Source: Blastobasis lacticolella (Eukaryota > Arthropoda > Insecta > Lepidoptera > Blastobasidae). From it: a stretch of DNA of 64,000 nucleotides. The notes under the pieces were generated by a model that made no database searches, had not been told where the DNA came from, and saw only the letters and a program-made list of their open reading frames with translations. Shown here in pieces: positions 34,371 through 45,324 of this stretch. The DNA lies in assembly GCA_905147135.1 (NCBI GenBank), contig LR990048.1, positions 2,340,563 to 2,404,562 of the forward strand, read 5' to 3'. The translations under genes and the position numbers were made by a program. Position 1 is the first letter of the stretch. The number at the start of each line of letters is the position of its first letter.

Positions 34371-34853
34371 ACAATAAATACGATTTATAAAAAGTTTAAT
34401 ACTACCTATCATCATCACCATCCGAGCGGTAATTAGCTGATGGAGGGTACCATTAGCTGTCCGTTGGTCCTCAAAAAGTCATTCTTGACACCCATGGTTC
34501 TTTTTATTCCATATAATTATATGAAAAACCTGTTTTTTAACATTTTCACCGGAATATAATCCTAAAGCTCCTCAATCTCTCATAATCTTGTAATTAACTT
34601 ATTGTTGGCTTGTTGAGCTGTATAAGGAATCTTTCATTGCGTGAGTATTACAACTGACAATCTTTACCTACCTACCTCAATCTATCTCAATCCAATTTAC
34701 CATACCACGTTTAAAAGCGAAGTCTAATATCAAGATACATCCTGTATTTTAACTCCCTCGTTCCATCCTCTACCCGCGGGAAATTCAAAAATAATTTCTC
34801 AGTGCACACTTCCGATATTTGGAAACACTTTATTTCAACAAGCTTCCAATTCC
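34371..34853. other. No recognised feature
   Basis: No supported gene or repeat. Confidence 0.4.
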
Positions 34854-35065
34854 ACGCTCTAACGGTGAGGGAAAAACATTGTGATGAAACCTGCATATTC
34901 AGGATACTGAATTTGTAACCATGATCCAATCTCGTCAGGTTAACCTGGTAGCAGGGTCACGGAGGTCAGATGGTAGTGGCTCCGCTGTAATCCTGGATCA
35001 TGGTCAAGGCGGACTCCGGGCCCTCGTTCTTTAGTGCACAACCGGGACATTAACGCCAAGATGAT
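34854..35065 (+). mobile_element. SINE A, 5'-truncated copy
   Basis: It runs from CTAACGGTGAGGGAAAAACA through GGTCACGGAGGTCAGATGG to ATTAACGCCAAGATGA. A ~25-bp internal deletion is present before ATCCTGGATC. Confidence 0.8.
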
Positions 35066-36699
35066 TTTTTTTAGTTTCAGCTCCAACAATAAATACTGTA
35101 ATAACACAGAAATTTAAATACGTGATACCATTTCGTAATCTCTACACAATAATATTGAAACTTGGAAGTTTTTCCCGTACTTTGGGACCCCATTAAGTTC
35201 ACTTAATTTGCTACAATTATCAACTGATAATGAGGCTTTTAGGCGTTCCAGCAGTCGAAAATGTTCTTATGGTGCAATTCTCCCCTAATGGCCTCTTACT
35301 TGGGCCCCCATTTGAGGCCACTGTTCCTGAGGCCCAGTAATTACATCAAGTGCTATTAATTTCAGATTCCATTCGGCTTCCAACCTTCAATATTAGTGTA
35401 TACACACCCTCATACAGCATATATGATGCTGTGTACAGGCTGTTCGTGGAATCAATGAATGCAGTGTTGATAATGAAATTGTGTGATAAAAAGAGCTTAA
35501 TTGATGTATTTAATCCTGTTCGCGTGTCCTTCAAGCAGTCTATCTATAAACAGATCTACTATGAAATGGAAACTATTCTGCAGATATTTAAGTTTTATAG
35601 GAAAAATGTAATATGTTTTTAACCCCTGACTCAAAATGAAGTTGTGTTATAAATTGAATTTGTAGCTCTGTGTCTGTCTGCGCTATGTCATCACTTAAAG
35701 ACCTATTTTTGAACCGCTTGCCTCAAGTCTGGTTATGAATATTGATCTTCGCCTTGAAAAATTCAATATTTTAATATCTATTTTCCGATGACGCTGATTT
35801 TCCGTGTTGAACCGTTCCCTTTCGGTGTTGCTAATGTAAATAAAAAGTAACGAAGTTTGCACGTTGGTTACAGGGAGTGAAAATCACACTGATTCACGCA
35901 CAAATCGTACTGGCAAACATTGCAACCTGTGGTGCAATTACACTAAAAAAGCCTACGGTTCAATATTCAACTACTGAATGTCAATTATAGCGAAATAAGC
36001 TATTCGCACTATGCTAATATACAATTTTTCTAACATAGTAAGTAAATAAACCAACACATATGGACATGTATGTAAATCATACAAAGTCTGAAATAAACTA
36101 TTCCATTTCATTTCATTTTTACGTTGAAAATCCAAATTGAAAACGTTCAGCTCGAGGGGAGTGTTTGAAAAATAGAGCCCGACTTCGACACAGTTCTATC
36201 AGGATAGTTCACGGTTTCATTAAAATCGACACAGTTCTAAAAAGAATTGTAAATTCAATGTTAGATATGTAAAAAATGGGAATCCGGATTTTTTAAAGTC
36301 AGTTAAGTTGTTTAAATAGAATAGAATAGAATATTATTTACACCCAATAACACCACAAACAGATAACAAATGGCTCAAAGGAGTCTTTTCATAAATCAAG
36401 CTCGTGTCCACCTTATGAGACCGAGTGGCTTAACTTATTTTAGTAGCATTGAGCTAGTCAGGAATAGTATAGCAATCAGCTTTATTTCCAAGTACAGTAC
36501 CATACTTCATTTTAGCATACTGTTGACTTCTGGTAGTAATAGTAAATATTTCAATTTTTAAGATTATTTTTTGAGTAATTCCAAAATTCACTTGTACTAG
36601 ATATACGCTACAAGATCATAAGTACATGACCATCTTAAGTACCATATTCCTGTGCAGTTATTTTTAAAGCATGCACGATTTTTTTATTTTATTACATAG
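35066..36699. other. No recognised gene
   Basis: A 90-codon frame at 35,350-35,622 overlaps an opposite-strand frame and has no domain. (AATAG)n-type sequence lies near 36,320. Confidence 0.4.
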
Positions 36700-36848
36700 A
36701 TCCATGGTCCAATCTGATCTGCCTGGAGGACAGATGGCCGTCGCTCCACAGTAATTATCTGATCCACCAAATCCTGGATCACGATCAAGGCGGACCCTGG
36801 GCCCTCGTGCGCGATAGCACAACCGGGACATTAACGCCAAAATGATTA
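36700..36848 (+). mobile_element. SINE A, 3' half
   Basis: TCCATGGTCCAATCTGATCT runs through to GGACATTAACGCCAAAATGATT. Confidence 0.8.
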
Positions 36849-37344
36849 TTATATTTATTGTTATGTGTAGCACCCTGTATTTGCGAAATAGGAGCGCATA
36901 GCCGGCGGAATCGACTAAATTGTCTATATTGTGTTCTAGCGAAGTAGCAATTACGCGAGTCGAGTTGTCTATTAAATTAGTGAAACTGAATCCTGTGCAT
37001 TCGAGAACCTAGCGGGGTCGGTAATAACTGGTCTGTTTTGATTTTTAACTCAAAATATAGTGTTCATAGAGTACAAATTACTACAAATGAAGAAAATTAA
37101 ATTTGATTGTATTTATAATGATGTTTTATATCGACACAATCAATCAATCCATAATCGCCATTTATATATGATTGAATCATAATAGTATTTCTTAAATATT
37201 TTTAAATATATAATCTTCAATGTAAGTAATTTTTTTTAATCATAATCCTTATCCTTTTTTTTATAATAGTCCTTGTTTTTCTTTTCCGACATGAAATTTA
37301 CTTGACATTATTTGAATAACAATACCTAAATTAATGATTTTGAC
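36849..37344. other. No recognised feature
   Basis: AT-rich DNA with no partner repeat seen. Confidence 0.4.
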
Positions 37345-37440
37345 TATTGACATGGCGGCACTGAGGTTCGAACACGGTACCTCATGTTTACAAGTCTGAC
37401 CCATACACGAGTACAGATTACCAATTAGGCGAAGCTCTTA
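37345..37440 (-). mobile_element. tRNA-like SINE head
   Basis: On the minus strand it has GCCTAATTGGTAATC (box-A-like) and GTGTTCGAACCTC (box-B-like). It is a SINE relic rather than a tRNA gene because the acceptor ends do not pair. Confidence 0.5.
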
Positions 37441-37624
37441 CTTTATTGCTGACTCATTAGACGAACCTAATTTCACAATATTTTTCTTTTAGAGGATTTT
37501 TTACAATATGACTCGGCAACAATGTTCCTACAATGTACCCGTGTCAGTCAACATTGTCGAACGCGTTGTCATTTACGTTAGAAACTCGTCCCGTAATACA
37601 CTTCCATTCGCCACCAGTCTCAAC

Positions 37625-38169
37625 CAAGGTTGCCAACTTTTTTAAGATCAAATATACTAATTTCGGATTCAGTAGCCATAAAAATATATGTCGATAGGAA
37701 ATTCATTAAAAAATGTATAGTATTTTTAATAAAATATATTTAGTATACAATTGATCTTCAGTAAGCAGTCAGTGAAGAAGATCGCGGATTCGCCTGCGCT
37801 GGTTTGGTCACGTGTTGCGTAAGCCGGATACGTGGGAAATAGGTGCCTGAACCTGCCGGGCTTACGACGAGAGGATGCCGAAGAGCGGGCGAAGAGGAGA
37901 AGATTGAGTAGGAAGGCGGACCCTGGCAGAGGCCGGGATAAGCGCTAGGACGATGATGATGATGATGACATTCAGTAAGTAGTTACCTGGTCAAGGATGA
38001 TGTTTAACTGAGTGATTTCTTAACATTATGTAACAGTACTTAACAGTACGCATTCCGTTTTAAAATTTGAATATAGATTCGCCGAATACATAAAAATTTT
38101 AAAATAATAGTAGGCGGGCTCCAAAAACAGTAGGATACTATATATACTATAGTAGGGTTGGCAACCCTA
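37625..38169 (-). mobile_element. hAT-like MITE (family O, copy 2), interrupted
   Basis: The right terminal repeat TTGGCAACCCTA and left CAAGGTTGCCAA match copy 1 in reverse orientation. Flanks GTCTCAAC (37,617-37,624) and GTCCCAAC (38,170-38,177) are 8-bp duplications with one mismatch. The element is split by an RTE tail insertion at 37,769-37,970. Confidence 0.8.
37769..37970 (+). mobile_element. RTE-type LINE 3' end (family B) inserted in a hAT MITE
   Basis: The segment encodes IRLRWFGHVLRKPDTWEI, the conserved block near the end of LINE ORF2 proteins, and ends GACGATGATGATGATGATG. It is flanked by TTCAGTAAGCAG (37,757-37,768) and TTCAGTAAGTAG (37,971-37,982), a 12-bp target duplication with one mismatch. 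It is therefore a complete, extremely 5'-truncated retrotransposition event. Confidence 0.85.
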
Positions 38170-38177
38170 GTCCCAAC

Positions 38178-39533
38178 ACCGAGTTTGACATTGAAATAAT
38201 TCGGGTAATTCTTGACATTAGCTTCTTATTAAACTCGGAACAAGTGTGCAAGTTTAATAAATAAACGGCGAGGCGCCGAATAAACATATTCAAAGGTATG
38301 CATGCTTCTCAGAGATTATGAAATGTTAATTCTTCGGAGTTACAACGCAATTTTCGGGATCGGCTGTTCATGTTGTCGTGTATGATAAGTATGTCGGTTT
38401 CTCGGGAAATGAATAGCTTCTCTATATGTGCTTCACATAATGAAGATAAGTTATTAACTGCCTAGGGAGGTACATGGTCTGATGGTACACCTGCGATTGT
38501 ATATTGACATTCATAAGTGTCGTAAAACCCAAACTGAATATTTTACTTAGTCGTCCAGGGCCTCAAGTCCGCTATTTGTGGTTGTCTCACGATTACGATT
38601 CGATTACAAATAACGATTACAACTCGCAACAAATTGTGTATTCTGCAAAAACTTGTAGGTAAGCGCATTTGAGTTGTAATCGAATCGACTCTCAATAGAG
38701 CGTCTCTTTCGTGCTGCCTTCTAAAATTTACCAACCAGGAGACGGAACATATGAAAGTGAAATTTGCTCGATTGATTTGCATTAATTTATTTAGAATTTT
38801 AAAATATAGCGTTAATTAAATTGTTCGCTACCCTTCTCAAATAAGTGAAAATACCGTTTTACCACACACTCGAATCCAGCTACGATTGCGCCAGCAATCG
38901 AAAACCAAACTAAATTGATTGGTCTTTTTTAAGTAGCAGAATACCAAAAACGTGTCAAATTTTGATTGAGCTTCGATAACGATCCAATTGCAATTCGATT
39001 GCGGTGTCTGAACGGAAGCGGACTGACCGTTGAGGTACTTGTAGACATGACCTTTGAGAATCCCGAATTACCATAATTTGATATATAATTCGAATACCAA
39101 AGGAAAGACGATCATCCTATCGATCCGGATGATCACTGGAAAGGAGATCATTTTACTTTCTGCAGGAGCAGTTATTTGATTTCCGCATGCCCGTACGATG
39201 ACCCACTCTCGGGCCAATGCTGCAACGGCGCTGCAGGGTCAGATTGCGACCGCTGGTTTCTTAATGAAACTGAGCATTCAATTAAAATGATATTTTATTA
39301 AATCTTTTCGTCTACTACCTAAATGCTGCCTGTCTCACTAATTGGACAGCGGAGGTGCGTAAAATAAAATTAACAATGCAAATTTCGAAGTTAATTTTGC
39401 AATGGTGAATTCCTCTTTCCGTCAAACTTGCTACTAAACGAGTTGAGTTCTGACGAGGTTTTGATTGTATCGGTTTAGGTTTTGTATTATTACTCTGTGG
39501 TTTCGGCACGGCTGTTTTCGACGTTCTTAAGTC
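38178..39533. other. No recognised feature
   Basis: About 1.35 kb. Short frames near 38,543-38,782 and 39,315-39,509 have no domain. Confidence 0.4.
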
Positions 39534-39760
39534 ATCATTAAATATCTCCTATAATCGTCAAATAGGAGGGTTAAGTAGGAAGGAAGTACCCCAGTGCCGG
39601 GGCACAACATTCCCCGTCGACAACGGCGACGGATGTTACAGCCGGACCGCACCCGACTTATTACAGAGCCAGATTGCGCCCAATAATGTCAGGCAGAACC
39701 GAACTGTGCGCCACAATGTTCGATAGAGCCGGATCATATTCGACAATGCGCTCTGCATTG
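39534..39760 (+). repeat. Repeat F, copy 3, with degenerate ~29-bp tandem units
   Basis: The 5' part ATTAAATATCTCCTATAATCG resembles copies at 10.8 and 44.9 kb. The part at 39,650-39,760 contains about four diverged units of the type CGACAATGTCAGGCAGAACCG. Confidence 0.55.
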
Positions 39761-40338
39761 CCGCATGTCGGCCGCACACCCGAGTGCGCGCGGCGGTGTG
39801 TGCGCTCGTAAAGCTTTTGTTTTGTACGTATATCACGCGCGGTAAACAAGCCTTTCCGTAAGTTTTCCCCTGCCACCCCGTCGCCTCCATTCGCTGGCAT
39901 CACCGCAGCGATAGTCATTGATTATTATGCATTTCAATTACCAACGGTTATCACGGCGTGTGTGCGCGTCGGAGAACGCAGAACGTAGCCACACTCTGTC
40001 GGACACCACACGGCTGATTAGTATTTTATGTAGTTATTAAGATGATTTGTCTACACAATTTACTCGTGCACTCAAAAGGTCACAACGACCTACCCACTTA
40101 TACTTAGGTAGTTAAGTTTCGACGTCCATTTTTCATTTAGGTCGTAGAGCCCATTCGCGAACTCCCAACTTGACGTTTTAATAAAAGGCGATAAATAAAA
40201 CGTAATAACCTCTCGTTATGTGGCCGTACCCCCGTCTGCGGTTAGAATTTCGTCCGCTATAGATCTTTGCAGTACCTACAGATTACCAAACCGACAGATG
40301 CTTGACTGGTATATACCTAATGCTAAAAAATGCTACGT
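39761..40338. other. CpG-rich patch, no called gene
   Basis: The part at 39,760-40,010 is rich in CpG (GCATGTCGGCCGCACACCCG and neighbours), unlike its surroundings. Overlapping minus frames at 39,636-39,918 have no domain. It could be promoter-proximal sequence. Confidence 0.35.
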
Positions 40339-40775
40339 ATTTACTGTGGAGCGACTACCATCTGACTGACCCTGTTAGCTGGGGAACCTGAGCAGATCGG
40401 ATCATGGCTACACATCCAGCCGCCTGAATGTGGTTTCTTTACGATGTTTTCGCTCACTGTTAGAGCATCGGTTAGCATTCAACTAATGTGACGACCTGAG
40501 TGGTTCAATGGTCTGCCACGCAAGAGGTCCCGGGTTCGATTCCCGGCCGGGCAGAAATTGAAATGATGAATTTTAATTTCTGTTACGGGTCTGGGTGTTC
40601 TATGTATAATAAGTATGTATTTAAAAAAGTATTTAAGTAGTATATCAGTTATCTAGCACCCATAGCACAAGCTTTGCTTAGTTTGGGACTAGATGGCGCT
40701 GTGTGAATTTGTCCACGAATATTTATTTACTTTATTTATTTATTAATGTACATAACTCAGAAAGGAGTCATTACA
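40339..40775 (-). mobile_element. SINE A, split by a SINE J insertion
   Basis: Body sequence runs 40,339-40,486 up to CATTCAACTAATG. It resumes after SINE J with AATGTACATAACTCAGAAAG at ~40,745-40,775. Confidence 0.75.
40487..40743 (+). mobile_element. SINE J, full-length, inside SINE A
   Basis: The head GACGACCTGAGTGGTTCAAT is followed by the box-B-like CCGGGTTCGATTCCCGG (about 40,528-40,544), the body, and TTTGGGACTAGATGGCGC before an AT-rich tail. TAATGT at both edges is a possible short duplication. Confidence 0.85.
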
Positions 40776-40795
40776 GAGCGTTCATTCCGAAACTG

Positions 40796-41083
40796 TGCTA
40801 TCCGGCAGGTACCTGTTACTTTTCTGGTACATACAGTACAGTCACTCGGGAAGAATGTAGTTTCCTCATTAGTAAAACAATTTTCGAAAGTAAATTTGTA
40901 CAATGCACTCCGGGTCACGAAGGAATGGCATTTCGCTCCACTGTAATTATCTGATCTACCAAATCCTCGAACATAGCCAAGGCACTCGGGCCCTTGCGCG
41001 AGAGCACAACCGGGAAATTAACGCCAGTATGATGACTGATAGCGTACACAAGTTCCGGAAAAGTAACAGGATGCCGGATAGCA
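40796..41083. repeat. Inverted repeat pair P
   Basis: GCTATCCGGCA…CTGTTACTTTTC at 40,796-40,827 is inverted at 41,055-41,083, with a 3-bp indel. A SINE A copy lies between the arms, so this is either a fold-back element with an insertion or an inverted duplication. Confidence 0.6.
40929..41035 (+). mobile_element. SINE A 3' fragment
   Basis: CGCTCCACTGTAATTATCTG runs to AAATTAACGCCAGTATGATG. It lies inside inverted repeat P. Confidence 0.75.
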
Positions 41084-42026
41084 GAACGTCGCGCAAAACG
41101 CTGATGAAAACCACAAGGGGCGCTAGGCTTATAATTCAAGGTTGTGGCTCTCAGTAACGATATAGAACCACAAGGGTCAGCCGGCGTCAACCCTAGCGAA
41201 ATTTGATTTGTTTCGGCAATATTTATACTGCGTTAATATCTAGTGTCGGGATGGCCGCCCTAAGTAAACGGCTGTAATACTAAACACATAAGTACACTCG
41301 ATGGACCCACAGAGAAATTACCTTTGCTCTCGGTAAGAAAAGTTCCGACATTACCTTTTTGTTAGGAACTCGAGCGGGCGGTACAATTGTTTATGTAGGT
41401 AGAACTTATGATTGAACTTTGGATTGTTGTATGGATTTTTTGTTGGACCCTCCTTTAACGGGCGGGGAATTGGATGATTGGGTGTCGTGTTTTGTCGATT
41501 GTGGGCTGTGGGGTTCGGAAGAGTTTAGTACGTACTCGGACTATCATGTACATAGAAAGCTACGCAAGTTATCCTGTCCTACAGTAATTTTTATTTCTAA
41601 TCCGCTATCAATCCAAACATATTTCGCAATCAAACTCGCATTATAATATGAATTAGAAGTACTAACTAATCTACGAAACTAAAGCCAAACCTCCATCTAC
41701 ATCTTCTACTTGTCTTCAGTGTTTCAGTTTCAGTAGTAACGTACCTAATCTATATTGCATCCACTGAACTTCTCTGGTAACTGTACTGTACATGCGCTGT
41801 GAAGTTACCAAGTTACAGTAAAGTTATGTTGTTCACAGCCCAAGCATAACTGGGGACAACCAGCGGGGCAGTTCCGGGCTATTTTGCTTAGCTGTGTGTT
41901 ATATAGTCATGATGTTGTAGAAACGGTGTGAGGCGCTGTTGCCAACCTGCAGTTTGCCTTTTGGGAGCAGTGTTATACTGAATTATATTGTGTCATTTAT
42001 TGTTAAAAAGTAAATTACAAAAATAA
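41084..42026. other. No recognised feature
   Basis: A 75-codon frame at 41,419-41,646 has no domain. Confidence 0.4.
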
Positions 42027-42253
42027 TCATCTTAGCGTTAATATCCTGGTTGTGCTCTCCCGCGTGAGGGCCCGGGCTTCGACCATGATCCAGGATTTGG
42101 CAGATCTAGTGATTACAGTGGAGAATACTTAGTTAGAATACATGTGCAAACCTCAGAAAAGAGTCATTGGTACACCTTGGCAGTGGAATTCGAACCCGGT
42201 ACCTCTCGCATTGCCAGTCGGTTACCGTTACCACTACACCACCGACGCTCAGC
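42027..42253 (-). mobile_element. SINE A with both ends, internal deletion
   Basis: The tail (ATCATCTTAGCGTTAAT) and the complete tRNA-like head (box-B-like GGGTTCGAATTCC, box-A-like GTGTAGTGGTAACGG on minus) are both present. About 110 bp of the body is missing after GGAGAATACTTAG. Confidence 0.8.
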
Positions 42254-42724
42254 GAGTTCTAGTTACTGGATTGCCAGCTCATTTCATCCCAGAGTATAAA
42301 GCCAGTTCTTCTAACCGTAACAAGAATTCGCCGTATAAAACCAACTGGCACGAATTCCTTGACCAGCACCGTTTTTAGTACCAAACTGTAGCAGGTGCAT
42401 GATTAACGCGAGTTCTGGACCACCTTCGTAATAAACTACTTCGCGATACCTAACATCTGGCGACAACGCGCCAAGTTCGGATATAAATCTAACCCTTTTA
42501 ATGTTCGGGCACTATCGGTTACGCTCGGGTCAAGTAGGCAGAAGTGATTTAGTAAGCCCATAAACACAGCTACGATCTGGGAATATCAGTCTTGTCAGCT
42601 CTCGTGGTGTTCTTCAGTTTTGAAATGTGGCGTGTAGCACATGTGTTGCATGGTCTGGAGCGTTTGACGGGTTTTGGGGTATTGGCTGTTAGATTATCTG
42701 AAATATATAATAATATATACATGG
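42254..42724. other. No recognised feature
   Basis: Nothing supported. Confidence 0.4.
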
Positions 42725-42865
42725 AATGAATTTTTTTTTATGTTATGCAACATACAAACGGGCAAGCAAGGAAAGTGGTCACCGCCGCCTATGGATATCA
42801 GCAACAACAGGGGATTTACTAATGCGGTTCCCGCCTCTTAAGAGACGTCTAATATACCTCTTATT
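42725..42865 (-). pseudogene. Family D LINE 3' end
   Basis: GGAAAGTGGTCACCGCCGCC and ACGTCTAATATACCTCTT match 13.4 kb. A T-run at its left end is the A-tail. Confidence 0.7.
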
Positions 42866-43009
42866 CGCATACTTTTCGCATTTGGCGCACACAGATAATG
42901 CGCCCTGAATATCCTAAGCATAATTTGATTTTGGAAGTCATGGTAGTGATTGTTTTTCCAGGAAGATTTCATTTTACGAAAAACTAAACATATACCTACG
43001 AAAAACGAA

Positions 43010-43130
43010 ACTCTTCAACAAGGATGCCGAAGATCGAACGAAGTAGACAAGGAGAAGTTAAGTCGGACAACACGGGCCCGAGCGCTTTGCGCGAGAACAT
43101 AATTGAGATAGACGCCAAGACGATGATGAG
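43010..43130 (+). repeat. RTE-type tail (family B)
   Basis: AGGATGCCGAAGATCGAACG AAG and GACGCCAAGACGATGATGAG. The end is intermediate in sequence between the family B tail and the SINE A tail. Confidence 0.6.
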
Positions 43131-43673
43131 TTTCTGTACATACATTGAGTGTCTGCACGTATCTAAGAAAATATGATATATTTTATTATTCTTTTCCAAT
43201 TTACCGGATAGTAACCGAAAACCGAAAAGTAATAATTTTGTACAATAACAAGGTAGTGAAAACAGATCCAGTTAGACGATAAGAGCCTCTCAAACCAACC
43301 CCTACAGAACTTCCCCTTCATTTTCACGGAAAATTTCACGGACCGATCACGGCAATCGAAAGTTGGCAACACTAATAACAACTTCCAAGGGAAACCAATA
43401 TTGCAAGTGGGTCATGTCGCACAAGTTTGATATTGTGCATTGGCCACAGGGTGTTTCGTGCGTTCTGTTTATATTTGTAAAACAAGCTCATCGTCAATGC
43501 GGGGCAAACAACACCGTGTTTCTCTCGGGCTCAATGGAGCTGTTTGGGAAACTATCGAGTGGCTGTTTCGTTAAGTTTGGGTGGTCGTTTGTTGTCAGTG
43601 CCTTTGTTGGCAGATCGATAGCGATGGTAGGGTTGCCGGGGTCTGTTTAATGTCAATGGCGTTGTTTGTGTCA
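43131..43673. other. No recognised feature
   Basis: A 95-codon plus frame at 43,363-43,650 has no domain. Confidence 0.35.
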
Positions 43674-43915
43674 ATGCTAACCGATGCTCTTACGGTTTGG
43701 GAAAACATCGTGATTAAACCTGCACATTTAGTGTTGTTAACAGGGTTACAGAGACAAGATGGCAGTCGCTTCACTGTAATTACGTGATTTCCAAATCCTG
43801 GAGCATGGAGAGAACAGACTGGATTTTTTATATTAGACTATCCAGGCATTTGACCGCCATCTCACTTGGTGGTAAGTGACGATGCGGTCGAAGATGAATA
43901 TTAACGCCAAGATTA
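43674..43915 (+). mobile_element. SINE A interrupted by a family E tail
   Basis: The body lies at 43,674-43,810. A minus-strand family E LINE tail (CTATCCAGGCATTTGACCGC…) occupies about 43,826-43,897. SINE sequence ATATTAACGCCAAGAT resumes after it. Confidence 0.65.
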
Positions 43916-43924
43916 CTTTTTCTT

Positions 43925-44235
43925 ATTTATGAGGTGGGCCTGTAGAGCAGTGGCCGGAATTAGAAAGAATGATGGTTGAAGGAATGTATATTACATAGGC
44001 AAATTACATAAGGAACAAATGTCTGGCCATGCCACCCCCGCCAGGCGTGGGAAGCAAAGGCCGGCCCAAGAAGCGATGGCTGGACATCGCTTAGAGTAAC
44101 ATGCGTGCAAACTCATCACCAAGAATGCCGAAGACCGAGAAAAGTGGACTAACAGCAAAGTGGCCTTCCTTCTCGAAAGGCGGATCCCGGGACCGGGATC
44201 TAGAACCGGGATTTAACGCCGAAAATATGATGTAG
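43925..44235 (+). pseudogene. RTE-like reverse transcriptase C-terminus, decayed
   Basis: At 44,059-44,094 the strand reads GRPKKRWLDIA-stop, the strongly conserved GRPKKRW block at the end of RTE/BovB-like ORF2 proteins. The downstream end AAGGCGGATCCCGGGACCGG … AATATGATG resembles both the family B and SINE A tails. No intact frame remains. Confidence 0.7.
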
Positions 44236-44756
44236 ATCATGGTTCAAGGAAAATAGATTATTTTGTAAAACAAGATTGTTTATTACAAATTACCTGATAA
44301 GTTTAAAACAATCTAGGTACAACAAAGAAAGTTACCGCCTAAAACATTTTCAAGACTTTGAACTTGTTCTAATGAAGCGAAAGCAAAGTAATGGAGCCAA
44401 CTTTCTAGAAAAGACAAATTAAATTTTCAAAACTCCTAGACTTGTTAATTTGGAATCTCGAACCTAAACTTTGTAGATATATTGGAACGAACTATGTAGA
44501 ATCCGATCTAAGTTATCAAACTAGCGACCGCACCCGGTTTCGCACGGGTATTTTTCACCACGATTTTTTTCTAATATAGGTAATATGCATTAAACCTTCT
44601 AGAAGAATTTCTCTAAATGATAGACAAAACCGTATAAAAACCCGTTTTAAAGCTGACGAGTTGGCGGATATACAGATAGACAGCGCAGAAAGCGAATTTT
44701 TACACTATTGAAGGATAAAAAAGATTATGGCGTGATCTAATCTGGGTTCGCCTATT
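44236..44756. other. No recognised feature
   Basis: No gene or repeat seen. Confidence 0.4.
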
Positions 44757-44795
44757 AACTGGGTCACGGAGGTCAGATGGCAATCGCTTAACTAT
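44757..44795 (+). mobile_element. SINE A short fragment
   Basis: ACTGGGTCACGGAGGTCAGA TGGC, directly upstream of a family E fragment. Confidence 0.55.
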
Positions 44796-44811
44796 GATCG
44801 CGTCGCCTGCG

Positions 44812-44938
44812 AGTGTGTTCCCTGATCGTTACAATCTGGACGCCTTCAAGACTAGAGTGAATAGGCTGTTCCTAGATAGCTATGCTCCATCTTCGGCCGC
44901 ATCGTCACTTACCACCAGGTGAGATGGCGGACAATTTC
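44812..44938 (+). pseudogene. Family E LINE C-terminus
   Basis: The strand reads VFPDRYNLDAFKTRVNRLFL and then the 3' sequence CACCAGGTGAGATGGCGG. About 35 codons are retained. Confidence 0.65.
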
Positions 44939-45310
44939 AAACTCAAAATTTCTTTGTTAATTAGGACATTAAATATCTCTTTCAATCGTCAAAAAGGAGG
45001 GAGGTAGTAGAGTAGGGATTACTTATGTTAGTAAGAACCACAAAGTTAACCCTAGTCTTTTTAAATTTTCTAATATTGCAGCGCCTGTCATTGTACATAT
45101 TTGTAAAACTATCTCTAAAGTAGCAATAAATATTTGGGTATTGAGTAGGAAAAACACACACAGTGACACGTTGGCCGCCTCAAGGCCGGAGCACACCCAC
45201 CCCACGCTGACTACGGCCAGACCGTGCACGACAGTACCAGACATAGTCGGCAGCGCCCGACAATGCCAGGCAAAGCCAAACCGTGGCCGACATAGGTATT
45301 GCTGGGCTAG
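44939..45310 (+). repeat. Repeat F, copy 2, carrying a 126-bp insertion
   Basis: The sequence 44,939-45,016 and 45,143-45,310 aligns with repeat F at 10.8 kb. It is split by 45,017-45,142. The distal part contains GACAATGCCAGGCAAAGCC-type units. Confidence 0.7.
45017..45142 (-). mobile_element. 126-bp insertion with 7-bp TSD
   Basis: GAGTAGG occurs at 45,010-45,016 and 45,143-45,149, and the uninterrupted repeat F copy shows the empty site. No terminal inverted repeats were seen. On the minus strand the insert is one open frame of about 40 codons ending in …LTLWFLLT-stop. Its origin is unknown. Confidence 0.65.
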
Positions 45311-45324
45311 TCTAATATACAAAA

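Noticed and set aside
36868..36885. CACCCTGTATTTG resembling the end of the 5.2-kb element
   Set aside because: Only ~8 bp match; no partner end.
40487..40560. tRNA-like sequence with good A and B boxes
   Set aside because: Acceptor and anticodon stems do not fold as a tRNA, and the same head precedes the same body in several copies; it is a SINE head.
43363..43660. GTTGGCAACACT and AGGGTTGCC motifs like hAT MITE ends
   Set aside because: No correctly oriented partner end with a matching 8-bp duplication.
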